Source: Agrobacterium larrymoorei (GTDB taxonomy: Bacteria; Pseudomonadota; Alphaproteobacteria; Rhizobiales; Rhizobiaceae). From it: a stretch of DNA of 64,000 bases. The DNA lies in the NCBI RefSeq assembly GCF_013322225.1, contig NZ_JAAMFB010000011.1, positions 62,001 through 126,000 on the forward strand. Reading direction: 5' to 3'. Positions 1 through 8,915 of this stretch are shown one piece after another. Numbering within the stretch: the stretch's first letter is position 1; every line of letters starts with the position of its first letter. The notes beneath the pieces were generated by a model. The model searched no databases. It worked only from the letters and a program-made list of their open reading frames with translations, and was not told where the DNA came from. A program made the translations under genes and the position numbers.

Positions 1-1
1 A

Positions 2-286
2 GGCCTTACCGGTACTGCATGCGACATCGCCGATATCGTCGTCACCAGCCGGTTCGTTCCGTTTCGGTCATGTCGCTCTGGTGCGATCCTCATCAGTCGA
101 GAAACGTTGCGACGCACAGGTTCTTTGGAAATCTGGCTCAATCATAACAATGGCGGCGTCGAAAAGGCAATCTCCGCTATTGAAAGTGCCGCTCGCCCTT
201 GGTCAGAGCACAGGACTTATAACTGGCGTGACAAGAACTTCGATGGAGTTTTGCCGCAGCACATCGAGGACATGCTTGCTCGTTAG
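2..286 (+). CDS. comEC: ComEC/Rec2 family competence protein, C-terminal fragment (5' end outside window)
   Basis: The first 94 codons are open in frame 2 with no start codon required and end at TAG 284-286. The reading has protein character: DIVVTSRF, a Cys-containing CRSGAILIS segment followed by RETLRRTG, then a late RPWSEHRTYNW stretch. This matches the end of the extracytoplasmic metallo-beta-lactamase-like domain of ComEC, where a Cys-x-x-Ala/Gly-x-x-I/V-x-R segment and an RPW motif close the protein. ComEC is the inner-membrane DNA-uptake channel. The overlapping open frame at 81-323 is a shadow. Identity rests on about 94 residues only, so it is likely but not certain. Confidence 0.6.
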   Translation, partial: GLTGTACDIADIVVTSRFVPFRSCRSGAILISRETLRRTGSLEIWLNHNNGGVEKAISAIESAARPWSEHRTYNWRDKNFDGVLPQHIEDMLAR

Positions 287-454
287 CACTGCCAATCACC
301 GTACATCGCGCTACGTCGTTTAGCGGTTTGCGATCATGCGCAAAGCCAGTCTATCGGCGCGAAAGCTGAACCCAATAACGCATCGATTTAAGGATTGAAG
401 TGCGTCTATCGCGAGCATTTCTCATGCTGCGCGCTTCAGAGCGTCAGACAAAGG

Positions 455-490
455 AAAATGGCCCCACGAGTAATCGCAGGGCCATTTTTT
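455..490. terminator. Bidirectional rho-independent terminator between comEC and gpr
   Basis: A perfect 10-bp inverted repeat, AAAATGGCCC (455-464) and GGGCCATTTT (479-488), with a 14-nt loop. It runs into T residues on the plus strand and into a T run from the A tract on the minus strand. It lies 3' of both convergent genes, 169 bp after comEC and 19 bp after the gpr stop. Confidence 0.85.
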
Positions 491-508
491 GAAATTCACG
501 GATCAGAC

Positions 509-3500
509 TTAGCTAAACCGGCCTGCGGCGTGAGCCAGCATGGTATAGACCTTGCCGGTATCGGACGTCAGGTAGGATTGCGTCACGGTACGGTCGCGGT
601 CCGTTCTCGCGACATCGGCCAGCAGCTTTTCGAAATCGGATATGTAGCGGTCCACAGCAGTGCGGAATTCCTGTTCGCGGTCGTACTTGCGCTTGATCTC
701 ATCGAACGTCTGTTGACCCTTGAGGGTGTAGAGGCGGCGCGTGAAAACGTCGCGTTCGCCACGCTGGTAACGCCGCCAAAGTTCGACCGAGGCATCGTGG
801 TCGATTGCGCGAGCGATATCGACCGACAGCGAGTTCAGCGATTCGACCATGTGACGCGGGTTGCGGTTGTCGGTTGCGCGGGTCTGCGGCTCGGCGGCGG
901 GGCGAGGTGCCTGCGCTGTCGGCGCTGGAACTTCCTGGTTTTGTGAAGCACCACGCAGCAGATCGCTGATCCAACCGCTACCTTCTGCCGGGCGTTGAAC
1001 CGGCGCCGAAATCCCGGCCTGCGGCGGAATGCTACGGTTTTCGACCGGGAGCGTGTTGCGGATAACTGGTGCCGCCGTCTGCTGCGGAGCAGGGCGCGGT
1101 GCGACCGGCGAGGGCGGCGGCGCAGTCATGACCGGCGTCGCAGGCTGCTGCTGTATGCGCGGTTCTACGCGTGGTTGCTGCGGCTGCGGTTGCGCGGCAG
1201 GCTTTGTCGCGGCGATAGCGCGGGCTGCCGGTTCGGATATCTCCATTTTTTGCGTGGAGCGACCGACGAGCTGCGAGATATCCTGCAACGCCTTGATTTG
1301 CTCGGAAACAGCGCGACGCATTGCGGCGGCGCTTTCCTTGGCCTCTTCTGGCAGATCGAACGCACCGCGCTTGAGTTCCGCTCGGGTGGAGTCGAGCTCC
1401 TGGCGGATATCGTTGCTGGAACGGCGAATTTCGTCTGTTGCGCCAGAGAAGCGGGCAACAGCCTCTTCCACTGCTTCACGAAGCGTTTCGCGCATCACTG
1501 CCGCTGCGGCATTCGACTTGTCCGTTGCGGAGCCTATGAGTTTATCGACATCGGTTAGCGAGGAAGCAACGCCGCCGCGCAGGCGATTGACCAGTTCGTC
1601 GGAATACTTCTGCGCTTCCGCCATCGTGCTTTCGATAGAGCGTGTGGCATCCTGACCGGCCGAACGCAGAGCGTTGCGCATATTCTCGGCGGCTGTCTGC
1701 GCACGCTGCTCCGTGGCATCAAGCGAGGAGCCGACATCTTCGAAGGAGGATTGCAGGTTGCTACGCAGATTGCCCGCCACATTGGCAGAGCGCTGCTCGG
1801 CTTCGTTGAGCGTCTGTTCAACGACACCCATGACACCGCGCATGGACGTTTCGATTTCTTCCGAGCGCTTGAGCAGCCCGACCGACAGAGTGCGCAGTGC
1901 TTCCTGCCGCTCTTCCAGAGTGCCAACGAGGCTCGTCTGGGCTGCGTTGAGCAGTTCCGACGCCTGCGAAAGCACGGTGGAATGCTCATCGAAGCGACTG
2001 ACGATGCCCGCGACTTGTGAGAGCGTTTGACCGGAAATGTTGGTTAGACGGTCGATCTTGTTTTCCAGCAGACGGCTGGAACTGGAAACCATGTCGGCAG
2101 CGCGTGAAGCCGATTCAGAGAAGCTGGATGTCGCCGTGGTGAGCGAAGCATCTGCAGCCTGAAACTCCTGTGAAGCGCGTGCGACGACCGTGTTAAGGCT
2201 GTCTGCCGCGCCGGTGACGACTTCCGCCATGTTGGCGTGGGTCTGGGAGAGCATATCGGTGCTCTGACGGGTTGCGGCCACCAGCTTGTTGGCTGCATCG
2301 CTGCCAGCCTTGGCATAGTCGCCGATGGCCTGCTCAACCATTCCAACCATGCCGCTGTTGCTCTCGGCAAGCAGGTTTGCGCTTTGCTGTGCGGCGGAAA
2401 CGATCTTCTCTGCCGCGTTCTGGCCTATGGTTGCGTATTCGTTGACGATGGGCTTCGCCTGCTCTTCGATCAGGCGCGAAAGCTCTGCCGAACGGCTGGC
2501 CAGCATGGAGTTGAGTTCGCGGGTGCGGTTGTCAAGCGTGGAGCGGATGGATTCACCACGCGCATCCAGCGCGCCTTCGACGCTGCTCAGAGTTTCGGAA
2601 ATGACACCGACCTGCGAACGGACGACGGCTTCGGCCTCCGCAACCTTGTTGACGATGGCGTTCCCGGCCTCAGAGAACGTCTGTGCAACGGCTGCTGCCT
2701 GACCCGAGAGGCGGTTCTGGGCGTCGGAAATACGACCAACGATTTCGTCCGAACGCTGTTCGATGCTGCGCGTGAACTCGTCGTTGCGCGCCTTGACCTG
2801 ATCGGCAAATTCGGAGCCGGTCTTGGCCAGAAGCTCCGTTGAGCGCAGTGCTTCGCTGTCCATGGTCTGCGTTGCGTTGACCACGGCGTCTCGCAGGCTC
2901 ATGGCGAGGCCTGTCGCTTTGCCTTCGATGGTGCGGTTGACGTTTTCGAGGCCGATATTGAGAGCGCGGTCCATGGTGCCCAGGCGTTCGTCGATCCGCG
3001 TCGTGCCGCTGTCGAAAACGCCTGCGATACGCTGTGTGGCATCGTCGCTGGAGCGAACGAACTCTGCGGTGCGACCTTCAAGCGTTTCGGAAATCTTGCG
3101 GCTTGCATCCTCGATAGAGGTGTTTACGTGGCCAAGGTCGGTCTGGATGCGGGTTTGCAAGCTGCCGATGTTGTTTTCGAGGCGTGCACCCGTTTCATCG
3201 AGACGGGTAGACACGGTGCTGACGGATGCTTCCACTCGAGACGAGAGGGCATCGGCCGCGCTGCCGATTTCGCGGGCGGCATCACCAATCTTGTTAGCAA
3301 CTTCGCCGGCGCTGCTGCGAAGACGTTCCTCGAGCGTCGCGCCGCTGAGGTCGATGGCGCGTTGCAGAGATTCCTGTTGTGTCTCAAGCGACATTTCCAG
3401 CATGCTGGCGCTGGAAGCGATAGTGGTTCCGATCGACATTGCCTGTTCGGACAGCGTCTCATTCAGGCGCTCATTTGCTGAGCCAAGGGTCTGCGCAAAT

Positions 3501-6500
3501 GTGTTGTGGTGCTGTTCCAGAGTGTTGCGGATCGTCTCGTGCGAGGAAAGAAGATTGCCTTCCAGACGAGAGACACCACTTTCCATAGTGTTGGAGAATT
3601 TTCCCGCACCGCTTTCGATAGCGGTTTCGATGCGGCTTGCGGCATTGCCAACTGTCTGCTCGATGAGACTGCCATTACGCTCGACAGAACGGGTGATAGC
3701 GTCCGCCTGCACCCCGAGCATCGTATCGAGACGAAGGTGACCGACGGACATCGCTTCCTCGATGGTGGACGCCGTGGAAGCGAGACGCTGCTCGGCATTC
3801 GAAACGGTCTGCGTGATCGCGGAGGTACGACCGTCCAGCGTATCGATGAGGCGCTCTTCAGCGGACGAAATCGCCATGTCGATTGCCATAGTGCGGCTGT
3901 CGAGTGTGTCTGCGAGACGTTCTTCGACGCCGGAAACTGCGCCGGTCAGCGCCGTGGTGCGGCTGTCCAGCGTTTCGGCAAGACGCTCTTCGGCGCTGGA
4001 GAAGGCGATGTTGATTGCCATGGTGCGGCTGTCGAGGGCATCCGCAATGCGCTCTTCCACGCCATCGACGGCATTTGTCAGCGCGTTGGCGCGGCTGTCG
4101 ATTGTCTCCGCAATGCGGGATTCGACGCCCGTTACCACGTTGCTGAGCGCTGCCGTGCGGCTATCCAGCGTTTCCGTAATCCGCTCTTCCGCACCGGAGA
4201 ATGCCATGTCGATGGCCATGGTACGACTATCGAGCGTATCTGCGATCCGTTCTTCGACGCCGGAAACGGCATTGGTCAGCGCGCTCGTGCGGCTTTCCAA
4301 AGTATCGGCAAGGCGCTCTTCGGCAGTGGAGAACGCCATGTCGATAGCCATGGTGCGGCTGTCGAGCGTGTCTGCAATGCGTTCTTCGACGCCGGACACG
4401 ACATTGCCAAGTGCCGCCGTGCGGCTATCGAGAGTTTCCGCGATCCTGTCCTCAACACCGGAAACGACGCTGGTGAGAGCGGCGGTGCGCGTGTCGAGCG
4501 TTTCGGAAAGGCGGCTTTCCACGCCGTAGACCACATTGCTGAGGGAAGCGGTGCGGGTGTCCATGGCTTCCGCGATACGCTCTTCCGCGCCGGAGAATGC
4601 CATGTCGATGGCCATCGTACGGCTGTCGAGCGTGTCCGCGATGCGCTCTTCCACGCCGGAAACGGCATTGGTCAAAGCGCTTGTGCGGTTTTCTAGGGTC
4701 TCCGCAAGGCGTGATTCCGCAGTGGAGAATGCCATGTCGATTGCCATGGTGCGGCTGTCGAGTGTGTCTGCAATGCGCTCTTCAACGCCGGAAACGACGC
4801 TGCTGAGAGCTGCCGTGCGGCTATCGAGAGTTTCCGCGATCCGGCCTTCGACGCCGGAAACGGCACTCGTCAATGCGGCGGTGCGGGTGTCGAGAGTTTC
4901 GGCAATACGCTCTTCCGCACCAGAGAAAGCCATATCGATTGCCATGGTGCGGCTGTCGAGCGTATCCGCGATGCGTTCCTCAACGCCGGAAACGACGCCG
5001 CTAAGGGCTGCGGTACGGTTTTCAAGCGTTTCGGCAATCCGCTCTTCGGCACCCGAAAGCGCCATGTCGATGGCCATGGTACGGCTGTCGAGCGTGTCCG
5101 CGATACGTTCTTCCACGCCGGAAACGGCGCTGGTCAACGCACTCGTGCGGCTTTCCAGCGTATCGGCAAGGCGTTCTTCGGCAGTGGAGAACGCCATGTC
5201 GATAGCCATGGTGCGGCTGTCGAGCGTGTCTGCGATACGCTCTTCCACACCGGAGACAACCTGGCTGAGAGCAGCCGTGCGGCTGTCCAGCGTATCGGCA
5301 ATGCGATCTTCCACGCCGGAAACAGCACCGGTGATGGCGGCTGCACGGGTTTCGAGAGTTTCTGCAAGGCGACGTTCGACATCGGCAACGACCGTATTGA
5401 TAACCGCTGCGCGCTCATCGAGAAGTTCTGCAAGACGCTCGGCTGTGCCGGAAACGGAAGAGGCGATTGCTTCCGAACGGCTGGCCAGCGCAAGATCGAA
5501 ACGGTTCTGGCTGTCATCCAGCGCACCGAACATGGCGTTGCTGCGTGCTTCCAGAACGGCATCGATCTTTTCATGCGTGTTGCCGATGGCGCTGGAGATT
5601 TCCGCCGTGCGGGCGCTCAGCGCATCGGTGAGTTCGCGGGTACGGGTCTCAAGCGAGACCTCCAGCATTTCCTGACCGGTGCCAAGCGCCGTCGCGAGTG
5701 CGAAGGACTGGTCGGTAAGGGCGGTGCTGAGGCGTTCGATATTGGTATTGAGAATGCCGCTCAGAGAATCCGTGCCACCGGCGACGGTTTCGTTGATGCG
5801 GGCAAGGCTTTCCATCAGCTTGCTGTCGAGGCTGCCAGCGCGCTGGTCGAACGCGCTTGCGAACTCGGCAACGTGTTCATCGAATGCGGTGTTGACCGCA
5901 CCCACGGTCGCCTGAAGCTTTTCTTCGAACAGGCCAGAGCGCAGGTCGAGGTCCATGATGGCGTCGTCGGCGGTGCTTTGCAGGCTCTGGCGGAAGGAGA
6001 GGCCTTTTTCTTCCAGCGTGGCTGTCAGCTTGCCGAGAACATTGTCCAGCGAACCGCCGATGATTTCCTGACCGCGATCAACATTCTGCGACAGTTCCAG
6101 CGTGCGCTTCGAAAGCGTGTCGTTGAGAAGGCGCGTGCGCTCATCCATCGACTTGTTGAGATTTTCCGTACCGGCGCTGAGTGTGGCGGCGTGGGCAGCA
6201 AACTGCTCCAGAAGCAAATGACCGCGAGAGTCGAAAGTGTTGCTGAGGTCGTGCAGGCGATGGTCGAACTCGCTGTTGAGCGCAGCACCGGACGTATTGA
6301 GCGCGCTCAGCAGGTTTTCGGTCTTCGCCGCAATCAGGCTGCCCATTGCCTCTGTCGAAGCGCGGGATTTTTCCAGCAATGCGGCAGAACGTGTGTCGAT
6401 CATCGAGGCGAAAGCTTCGCCGCTGGTCGCCAGACGCATCGAAATTTCTTCGCCGACGATGGAAAGCTCTTCCTTCAGCTGCTCCTGCGCGCCGACGATG

Positions 6501-7327
6501 GAGGAGCGAATGCGTTCGGCATGGTTGATGATGGCGTCACGTTCGGCGCTCAATTCCTCTACGAGGCTGCGAACGCGCAATTCATTGTCGGCATAGCTGC
6601 GCTCAAGCGCATTCACTTCGGAATGCACGAGCGTTTCAAGCTCCGTCGCACGGGCAATGGTGCGCTCGATGCCGTCATTCATGGCCGAGACTTCACGGCG
6701 AACAGCCTGACCGACGGACATGATGCGGTCAGAGGCCACCGTTTCCGGCTCTGCCAGACGAAGCGCGACTTCGGCCATGGAGCGGGCTGCGTTGCGTAGA
6801 TCCTTGGCACGCGCCATCATGATCGCGAAGGCGAAGAAGAGCATGATGGGAACGACGACGCCGACCATGATCGCCATCAGGCCGGGAATGGCGAAAAGCT
6901 CCGCAACGGAGCCGACATTCCACATCTGATCGCCGTAGATCACGTTCGCAAGGCCCGCACCAGCCACGGCCCATAGGACGGAAACGATTGATGCGTTTCT
7001 GATCGCGCCGGTCATCGAGCCCGCATCGAGCGAGCGCAGAATGGTTGCCGGGCTGCGCTTGGACGCATCGTTTGCGGCCTCAAGCGAAGCGGCTCTCGGC
7101 TGCGGTTCGGCAGAAGGGCGCTGCAACGGTGGCTGCGGCTGGGCCTGACTAGACTGCTGTTCAGCTTTACGCGGTCTGTTCTGTTCTGGCACTCTTGCCT
7201 CCGGGGGCTTGGGAGTGGACCTTTGCCGAGGCTCCGGCTGGGTTTCGTAATCGCCAAGCTGCAAAGCGTCTTCCAACGCCTGAAATGCAGTCTCGTCGAT
7301 CGAATCGCTGATCTTGTTGTTCGCCAT
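509..7327 (-). CDS. gpr: Growth pole ring protein (GPR/RgsE family), 2272-residue apolipoprotein-like scaffold
   Basis: GPR of Agrobacterium tumefaciens (RgsE in Sinorhizobium) forms a ring at the growing pole and is needed for polar growth and rod shape. Visible here: a charged, Pro/Gln-rich N-terminal part; two membrane segments near residues 113-131 and 150-171; then about 1850 residues of almost unbroken heptad/undecad helix rich in Ala, Glu, Ser and Thr, including 24 exact-length 22-residue repeats (648-1175). A Pro/Gln linker (about 2040-2150) leads to a separate charged domain (2157-2272). The start is taken as ATG 7327 (MANNKISDSIDET), which has GAGG about 12 nt upstream; a GTG at 7420 would add 31 low-complexity residues. 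Size is close to the roughly 2100 residues known for GPR. Older annotations call such proteins kinesin-like, which has no support here. Confidence 0.9.
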   Translation of the reverse strand: MANNKISDSIDETAFQALEDALQLGDYETQPEPRQRSTPKPPEARVPEQNRPRKAEQQSSQAQPQPPLQRPSAEPQPRAASLEAANDASKRSPATILRSLDAGSMTGAIRNASIVSVLWAVAGAGLANVIYGDQMWNVGSVAELFAIPGLMAIMVGVVVPIMLFFAFAIMMARAKDLRNAARSMAEVALRLAEPETVASDRIMSVGQAVRREVSAMNDGIERTIARATELETLVHSEVNALERSYADNELRVRSLVEELSAERDAIINHAERIRSSIVGAQEQLKEELSIVGEEISMRLATSGEAFASMIDTRSAALLEKSRASTEAMGSLIAAKTENLLSALNTSGAALNSEFDHRLHDLSNTFDSRGHLLLEQFAAHAATLSAGTENLNKSMDERTRLLNDTLSKRTLELSQNVDRGQEIIGGSLDNVLGKLTATLEEKGLSFRQSLQSTADDAIMDLDLRSGLFEEKLQATVGAVNTAFDEHVAEFASAFDQRAGSLDSKLMESLARINETVAGGTDSLSGILNTNIERLSTALTDQSFALATALGTGQEMLEVSLETRTRELTDALSARTAEISSAIGNTHEKIDAVLEARSNAMFGALDDSQNRFDLALASRSEAIASSVSGTAERLAELLDERAAVINTVVADVERRLAETLETRAAAITGAVSGVEDRIADTLDSRTAALSQVVSGVEERIADTLDSRTMAIDMAFSTAEERLADTLESRTSALTSAVSGVEERIADTLDSRTMAIDMALSGAEERIAETLENRTAALSGVVSGVEERIADTLDSRTMAIDMAFSGAEERIAETLDTRTAALTSAVSGVEGRIAETLDSRTAALSSVVSGVEERIADTLDSRTMAIDMAFSTAESRLAETLENRTSALTNAVSGVEERIADTLDSRTMAIDMAFSGAEERIAEAMDTRTASLSNVVYGVESRLSETLDTRTAALTSVVSGVEDRIAETLDSRTAALGNVVSGVEERIADTLDSRTMAIDMAFSTAEERLADTLESRTSALTNAVSGVEERIADTLDSRTMAIDMAFSGAEERITETLDSRTAALSNVVTGVESRIAETIDSRANALTNAVDGVEERIADALDSRTMAINIAFSSAEERLAETLDSRTTALTGAVSGVEERLADTLDSRTMAIDMAISSAEERLIDTLDGRTSAITQTVSNAEQRLASTASTIEEAMSVGHLRLDTMLGVQADAITRSVERNGSLIEQTVGNAASRIETAIESGAGKFSNTMESGVSRLEGNLLSSHETIRNTLEQHHNTFAQTLGSANERLNETLSEQAMSIGTTIASSASMLEMSLETQQESLQRAIDLSGATLEERLRSSAGEVANKIGDAAREIGSAADALSSRVEASVSTVSTRLDETGARLENNIGSLQTRIQTDLGHVNTSIEDASRKISETLEGRTAEFVRSSDDATQRIAGVFDSGTTRIDERLGTMDRALNIGLENVNRTIEGKATGLAMSLRDAVVNATQTMDSEALRSTELLAKTGSEFADQVKARNDEFTRSIEQRSDEIVGRISDAQNRLSGQAAAVAQTFSEAGNAIVNKVAEAEAVVRSQVGVISETLSSVEGALDARGESIRSTLDNRTRELNSMLASRSAELSRLIEEQAKPIVNEYATIGQNAAEKIVSAAQQSANLLAESNSGMVGMVEQAIGDYAKAGSDAANKLVAATRQSTDMLSQTHANMAEVVTGAADSLNTVVARASQEFQAADASLTTATSSFSESASRAADMVSSSSRLLENKIDRLTNISGQTLSQVAGIVSRFDEHSTVLSQASELLNAAQTSLVGTLEERQEALRTLSVGLLKRSEEIETSMRGVMGVVEQTLNEAEQRSANVAGNLRSNLQSSFEDVGSSLDATEQRAQTAAENMRNALRSAGQDATRSIESTMAEAQKYSDELVNRLRGGVASSLTDVDKLIGSATDKSNAAAAVMRETLREAVEEAVARFSGATDEIRRSSNDIRQELDSTRAELKRGAFDLPEEAKESAAAMRRAVSEQIKALQDISQLVGRSTQKMEISEPAARAIAATKPAAQPQPQQPRVEPRIQQQPATPVMTAPPPSPVAPRPAPQQTAAPVIRNTLPVENRSIPPQAGISAPVQRPAEGSGWISDLLRGASQNQEVPAPTAQAPRPAAEPQTRATDNRNPRHMVESLNSLSVDIARAIDHDASVELWRRYQRGERDVFTRRLYTLKGQQTFDEIKRKYDREQEFRTAVDRYISDFEKLLADVARTDRDRTVTQSYLTSDTGKVYTMLAHAAGRFS
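3803..5386 (-). repeat. 66-bp in-frame tandem repeat, 24 units, inside gpr
   Basis: Twenty-four units of exactly 22 codons with no indels. The consensus resembles SGVEERIADTLDSRTMAIDM plus two residues. Conserved positions are E-x-R-(I/L)-A-(D/E)-T-L-(D/E)-x-R-T. Units alternate between a type ending MAIDMAF and a type ending AALxxVV or SALTxAV, giving a 132-bp higher-order period. At DNA level the string for the EERIADTLDSRTMAIDM type recurs nearly unchanged, so the array is young or homogenised. A 25th degenerate unit precedes 3803. A 22-residue (2 x 11) helical period is the apolipoprotein-type amphipathic repeat. Confidence 0.95.
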
Positions 7328-7807
7328 GCGGTTACGCCTCGTTACATATACGCCCGGCTTCATGCCGTTCATCCGCCCGCCGCCTGCAGCCGGATATCCG
7401 CCACCATGCCTACGAGGCACGATACCTTCCGGTATATAGTGCCCCGTTCCTTACTAAATCCTGAGAGCTGGTTGCCCAGCATTCAGGCAAAAATACATCT
7501 GCATGCCGAATTCGCAAAACCACACTTGAGGCCATGCTATACGACAGTATCGTAGTGACACATTTGCAGCATTTAAACAATTAACGCGCCCGGCAGGCTG
7601 GGTCCAAGTGACCGTTTGTTAACAGTTTTTAAACCCCGGTTGCGCCCTCAAAGCCTTGTTTCGCAGAAGTTTAACATAAATTAACCATAGCGAAAGATTT
7701 TCGCGTTTAACCCGCCGCATTTTCAGCTGAAAGCAGGGATAGCCTGCTTAGAAGTGGAACGATGTGAAACAAAACAAGAAGCGTAGAGACAAAAGAGGAT
7801 GAACCGA
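7328..7807. other. Shared control region between gpr and the Hpt gene (480 bp, no gene)
   Basis: No supported gene; AT-rich compared with its flanks. It must hold the promoters of the divergent gpr and Hpt genes. It contains several TTAA words, including TTAA-N6-TTAA at 7619-7632 and TTAA-N6-TTAACCAT at 7671-7688. A possible GTG-initiated N-terminal extension of gpr would run into it from 7420. Confidence 0.6.
7671..7688. promoter_or_regulatory. Candidate CtrA-type binding site
   Basis: TTAACATAAATTAACCAT. It holds the 8-mer TTAACCAT (7681-7688), a recognised CtrA half-site form in Sinorhizobium, and a second TTAA six bases away; the classical CtrA box is TTAA-N7-TTAA, so spacing is one base short. 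It lies 120 bp before the Hpt start and 344 bp before gpr. Cell-cycle control of a polar-growth gene would make sense, but this rests on motif match only. Confidence 0.35.
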
Positions 7808-8176
7808 ATGGCCGCGCTCAGTATTGCTTTTGAAGCGCCCGATAATTACGGAAGTGCATCTCCTGCATGCAGCAAGCCCATCGATTTCAACCATCTCGCC
7901 CGGCAGACCATGGGCGACAAGGAACTGGAAATCGAAGTCCTGCAACTTTTCACCCGCAATGCCCGCACGCTGCTGCACGACCTTTCAATCTCTGATGACG
8001 CGGGGATGAAGGCCATTGCGCACAGGCTTAAAGGTTCCGCAGATGCGGTGGGCGCGTTCAATGTCTCGGCAGCGGCCGAAGCAGTTGAAAACGGAAGCCG
8101 GGATGGTGCCGCACTTGCAAAAGTGGCCAGCGCGGTCGTCGAGGCCGAAAACTTCATCCTGAAGCTCTGCCGTTAA
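7808..8176 (+). CDS. Small stand-alone Hpt (histidine phosphotransfer) domain protein
   Basis: 122 residues. After a 30-residue leader comes a helical Hpt domain with the phospho-acceptor motif AHRLKGSADAVGA; His72 is the expected phosphorylated residue and the H-x-x-K-G-S-x3-G pattern is intact. Hpt proteins pass phosphate between hybrid kinases and response regulators in the cytoplasm; the partners are not encoded nearby. The start is ATG 7808, because AGAGG (7794-7798) sits 9 nt before it but directly abuts the upstream ATG at 7799. Divergent from gpr. It is not the dimeric ChpT type, being single-domain and short. Confidence 0.8.
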   Translation: MAALSIAFEAPDNYGSASPACSKPIDFNHLARQTMGDKELEIEVLQLFTRNARTLLHDLSISDDAGMKAIAHRLKGSADAVGAFNVSAAAEAVENGSRDGAALAKVASAVVEAENFILKLCR

Positions 8177-8222
8177 GCCCGCGATCCTACCGGACCGGGA
8201 TGCGCCCGGCGCAATGTTTTTG

Positions 8223-8275
8223 AAGGCCAGTTCCGATGCAGCCGCTTTGATGGGTTGCCAATCGGGGCTGGCCTT
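8223..8275 (+). terminator. Probable terminator after the Hpt gene
   Basis: AAGGCCAG (8223-8230) pairs with CTGGCCTT (8268-8275) across a long loop that can fold further, followed by the T-rich TCTATTTGTTT. The loop is longer than usual, so this is a moderate call. Confidence 0.5.
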
Positions 8276-8321
8276 TCTATTTGTTTAGAAACATTCTCAA
8301 ACGATCTTCTGGATTTCCGAC

Positions 8322-8642
8322 ATGACCAAACTGACCATCGTTGCTTTCGACGGCACGGCAACCGAACTTGACGTGAGCAACGGCTCCACCGTCATGGAAA
8401 ATGCCGTCCGCAATTCCGTTTCCGGTATCGATGCCGAATGTGGCGGCGCCTGTGCCTGTGCCACCTGTCATGTCTATGTCGATGACGCCTGGACAGAGCG
8501 TGTTGGATCGCCTGAGCCGATGGAAGAAGACATGCTGGATTTCGCCTTCGACGTTCGCCCCACATCACGTCTTTCCTGTCAGATCAAGATGTCGAACGCA
8601 CTGGACGGGCTGGTCGTTCATGTGCCGGAACGTCAAGGCTGA
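8322..8642 (+). CDS. Adrenodoxin-type [2Fe-2S] ferredoxin
   Basis: 106 residues, the usual size of adrenodoxin/putidaredoxin-like ferredoxins. Cluster ligands are Cys40, Cys46, Cys49 and Cys86, in the C-x5-C-x2-C-x36-C pattern of the vertebrate/FdxB type rather than the plant type. It carries electrons in the cytoplasm, possibly for Fe-S assembly, heme A or P450 reactions; the partner reductase is not in the window. Own transcription unit, 145 bp after the Hpt gene. The start is unambiguous at [11 protein letters not shown]. Confidence 0.93.
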   Translation: MTKLTIVAFDGTATELDVSNGSTVMENAVRNSVSGIDAECGGACACATCHVYVDDAWTERVGSPEPMEEDMLDFAFDVRPTSRLSCQIKMSNALDGLVVHVPERQG

Positions 8643-8915
8643 TAGCTTTACCCAAGAAAATGCCTCGCCCTCGATTCTGGAGGAGCGAGGCGAGGCGGGC
8701 ACATCACCAGCAGGCAGGGGAGGAAGAAGCCTGCGGCTCAAGACGTGCCAGGAGAACCCACGCAGTATTCGCAGTCAGCGGGTGACGTTGAACTCAAGCT
8801 AATTCATACGTGAGTCCCGCATTGCGGGCCACGGCAAGAAGTCAACGATCATATCAAGCATTTTACGCAGCTCTGGCCAGAAGCTTCGGGCAGTCGTCGA
8901 AAGCTCGAAACGACT

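Noticed and set aside
81-323. 80-codon plus-strand frame
   Set aside because: Shadow of the comEC fragment, which reads in frame 2 with better protein character.
3803-5386. CRISPR-like or minisatellite array
   Set aside because: The 66-bp units are contiguous with no spacers and are in frame within a conserved protein.
3506-5675. Long plus-strand open frames (up to about 400 codons) opposite gpr, at 3506-4696 and 4536-5675
   Set aside because: They mirror the 66-bp repeats of gpr in antisense; their repeated RLSSVSAMRSSTPET-type reading is a by-product of the repeat and GC bias.
7328-7420. GTG-initiated N-terminal extension of gpr
   Set aside because: Adds 31 low-complexity residues; the ATG at 7327 has a usable ribosome site and a typical start.
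8655-8700. GC-rich inverted repeat as terminator for the ferredoxin gene
   Set aside because: A GCCTCGC / GCGAGGC pair is present but there is no T run; kept only as a possible hairpin.
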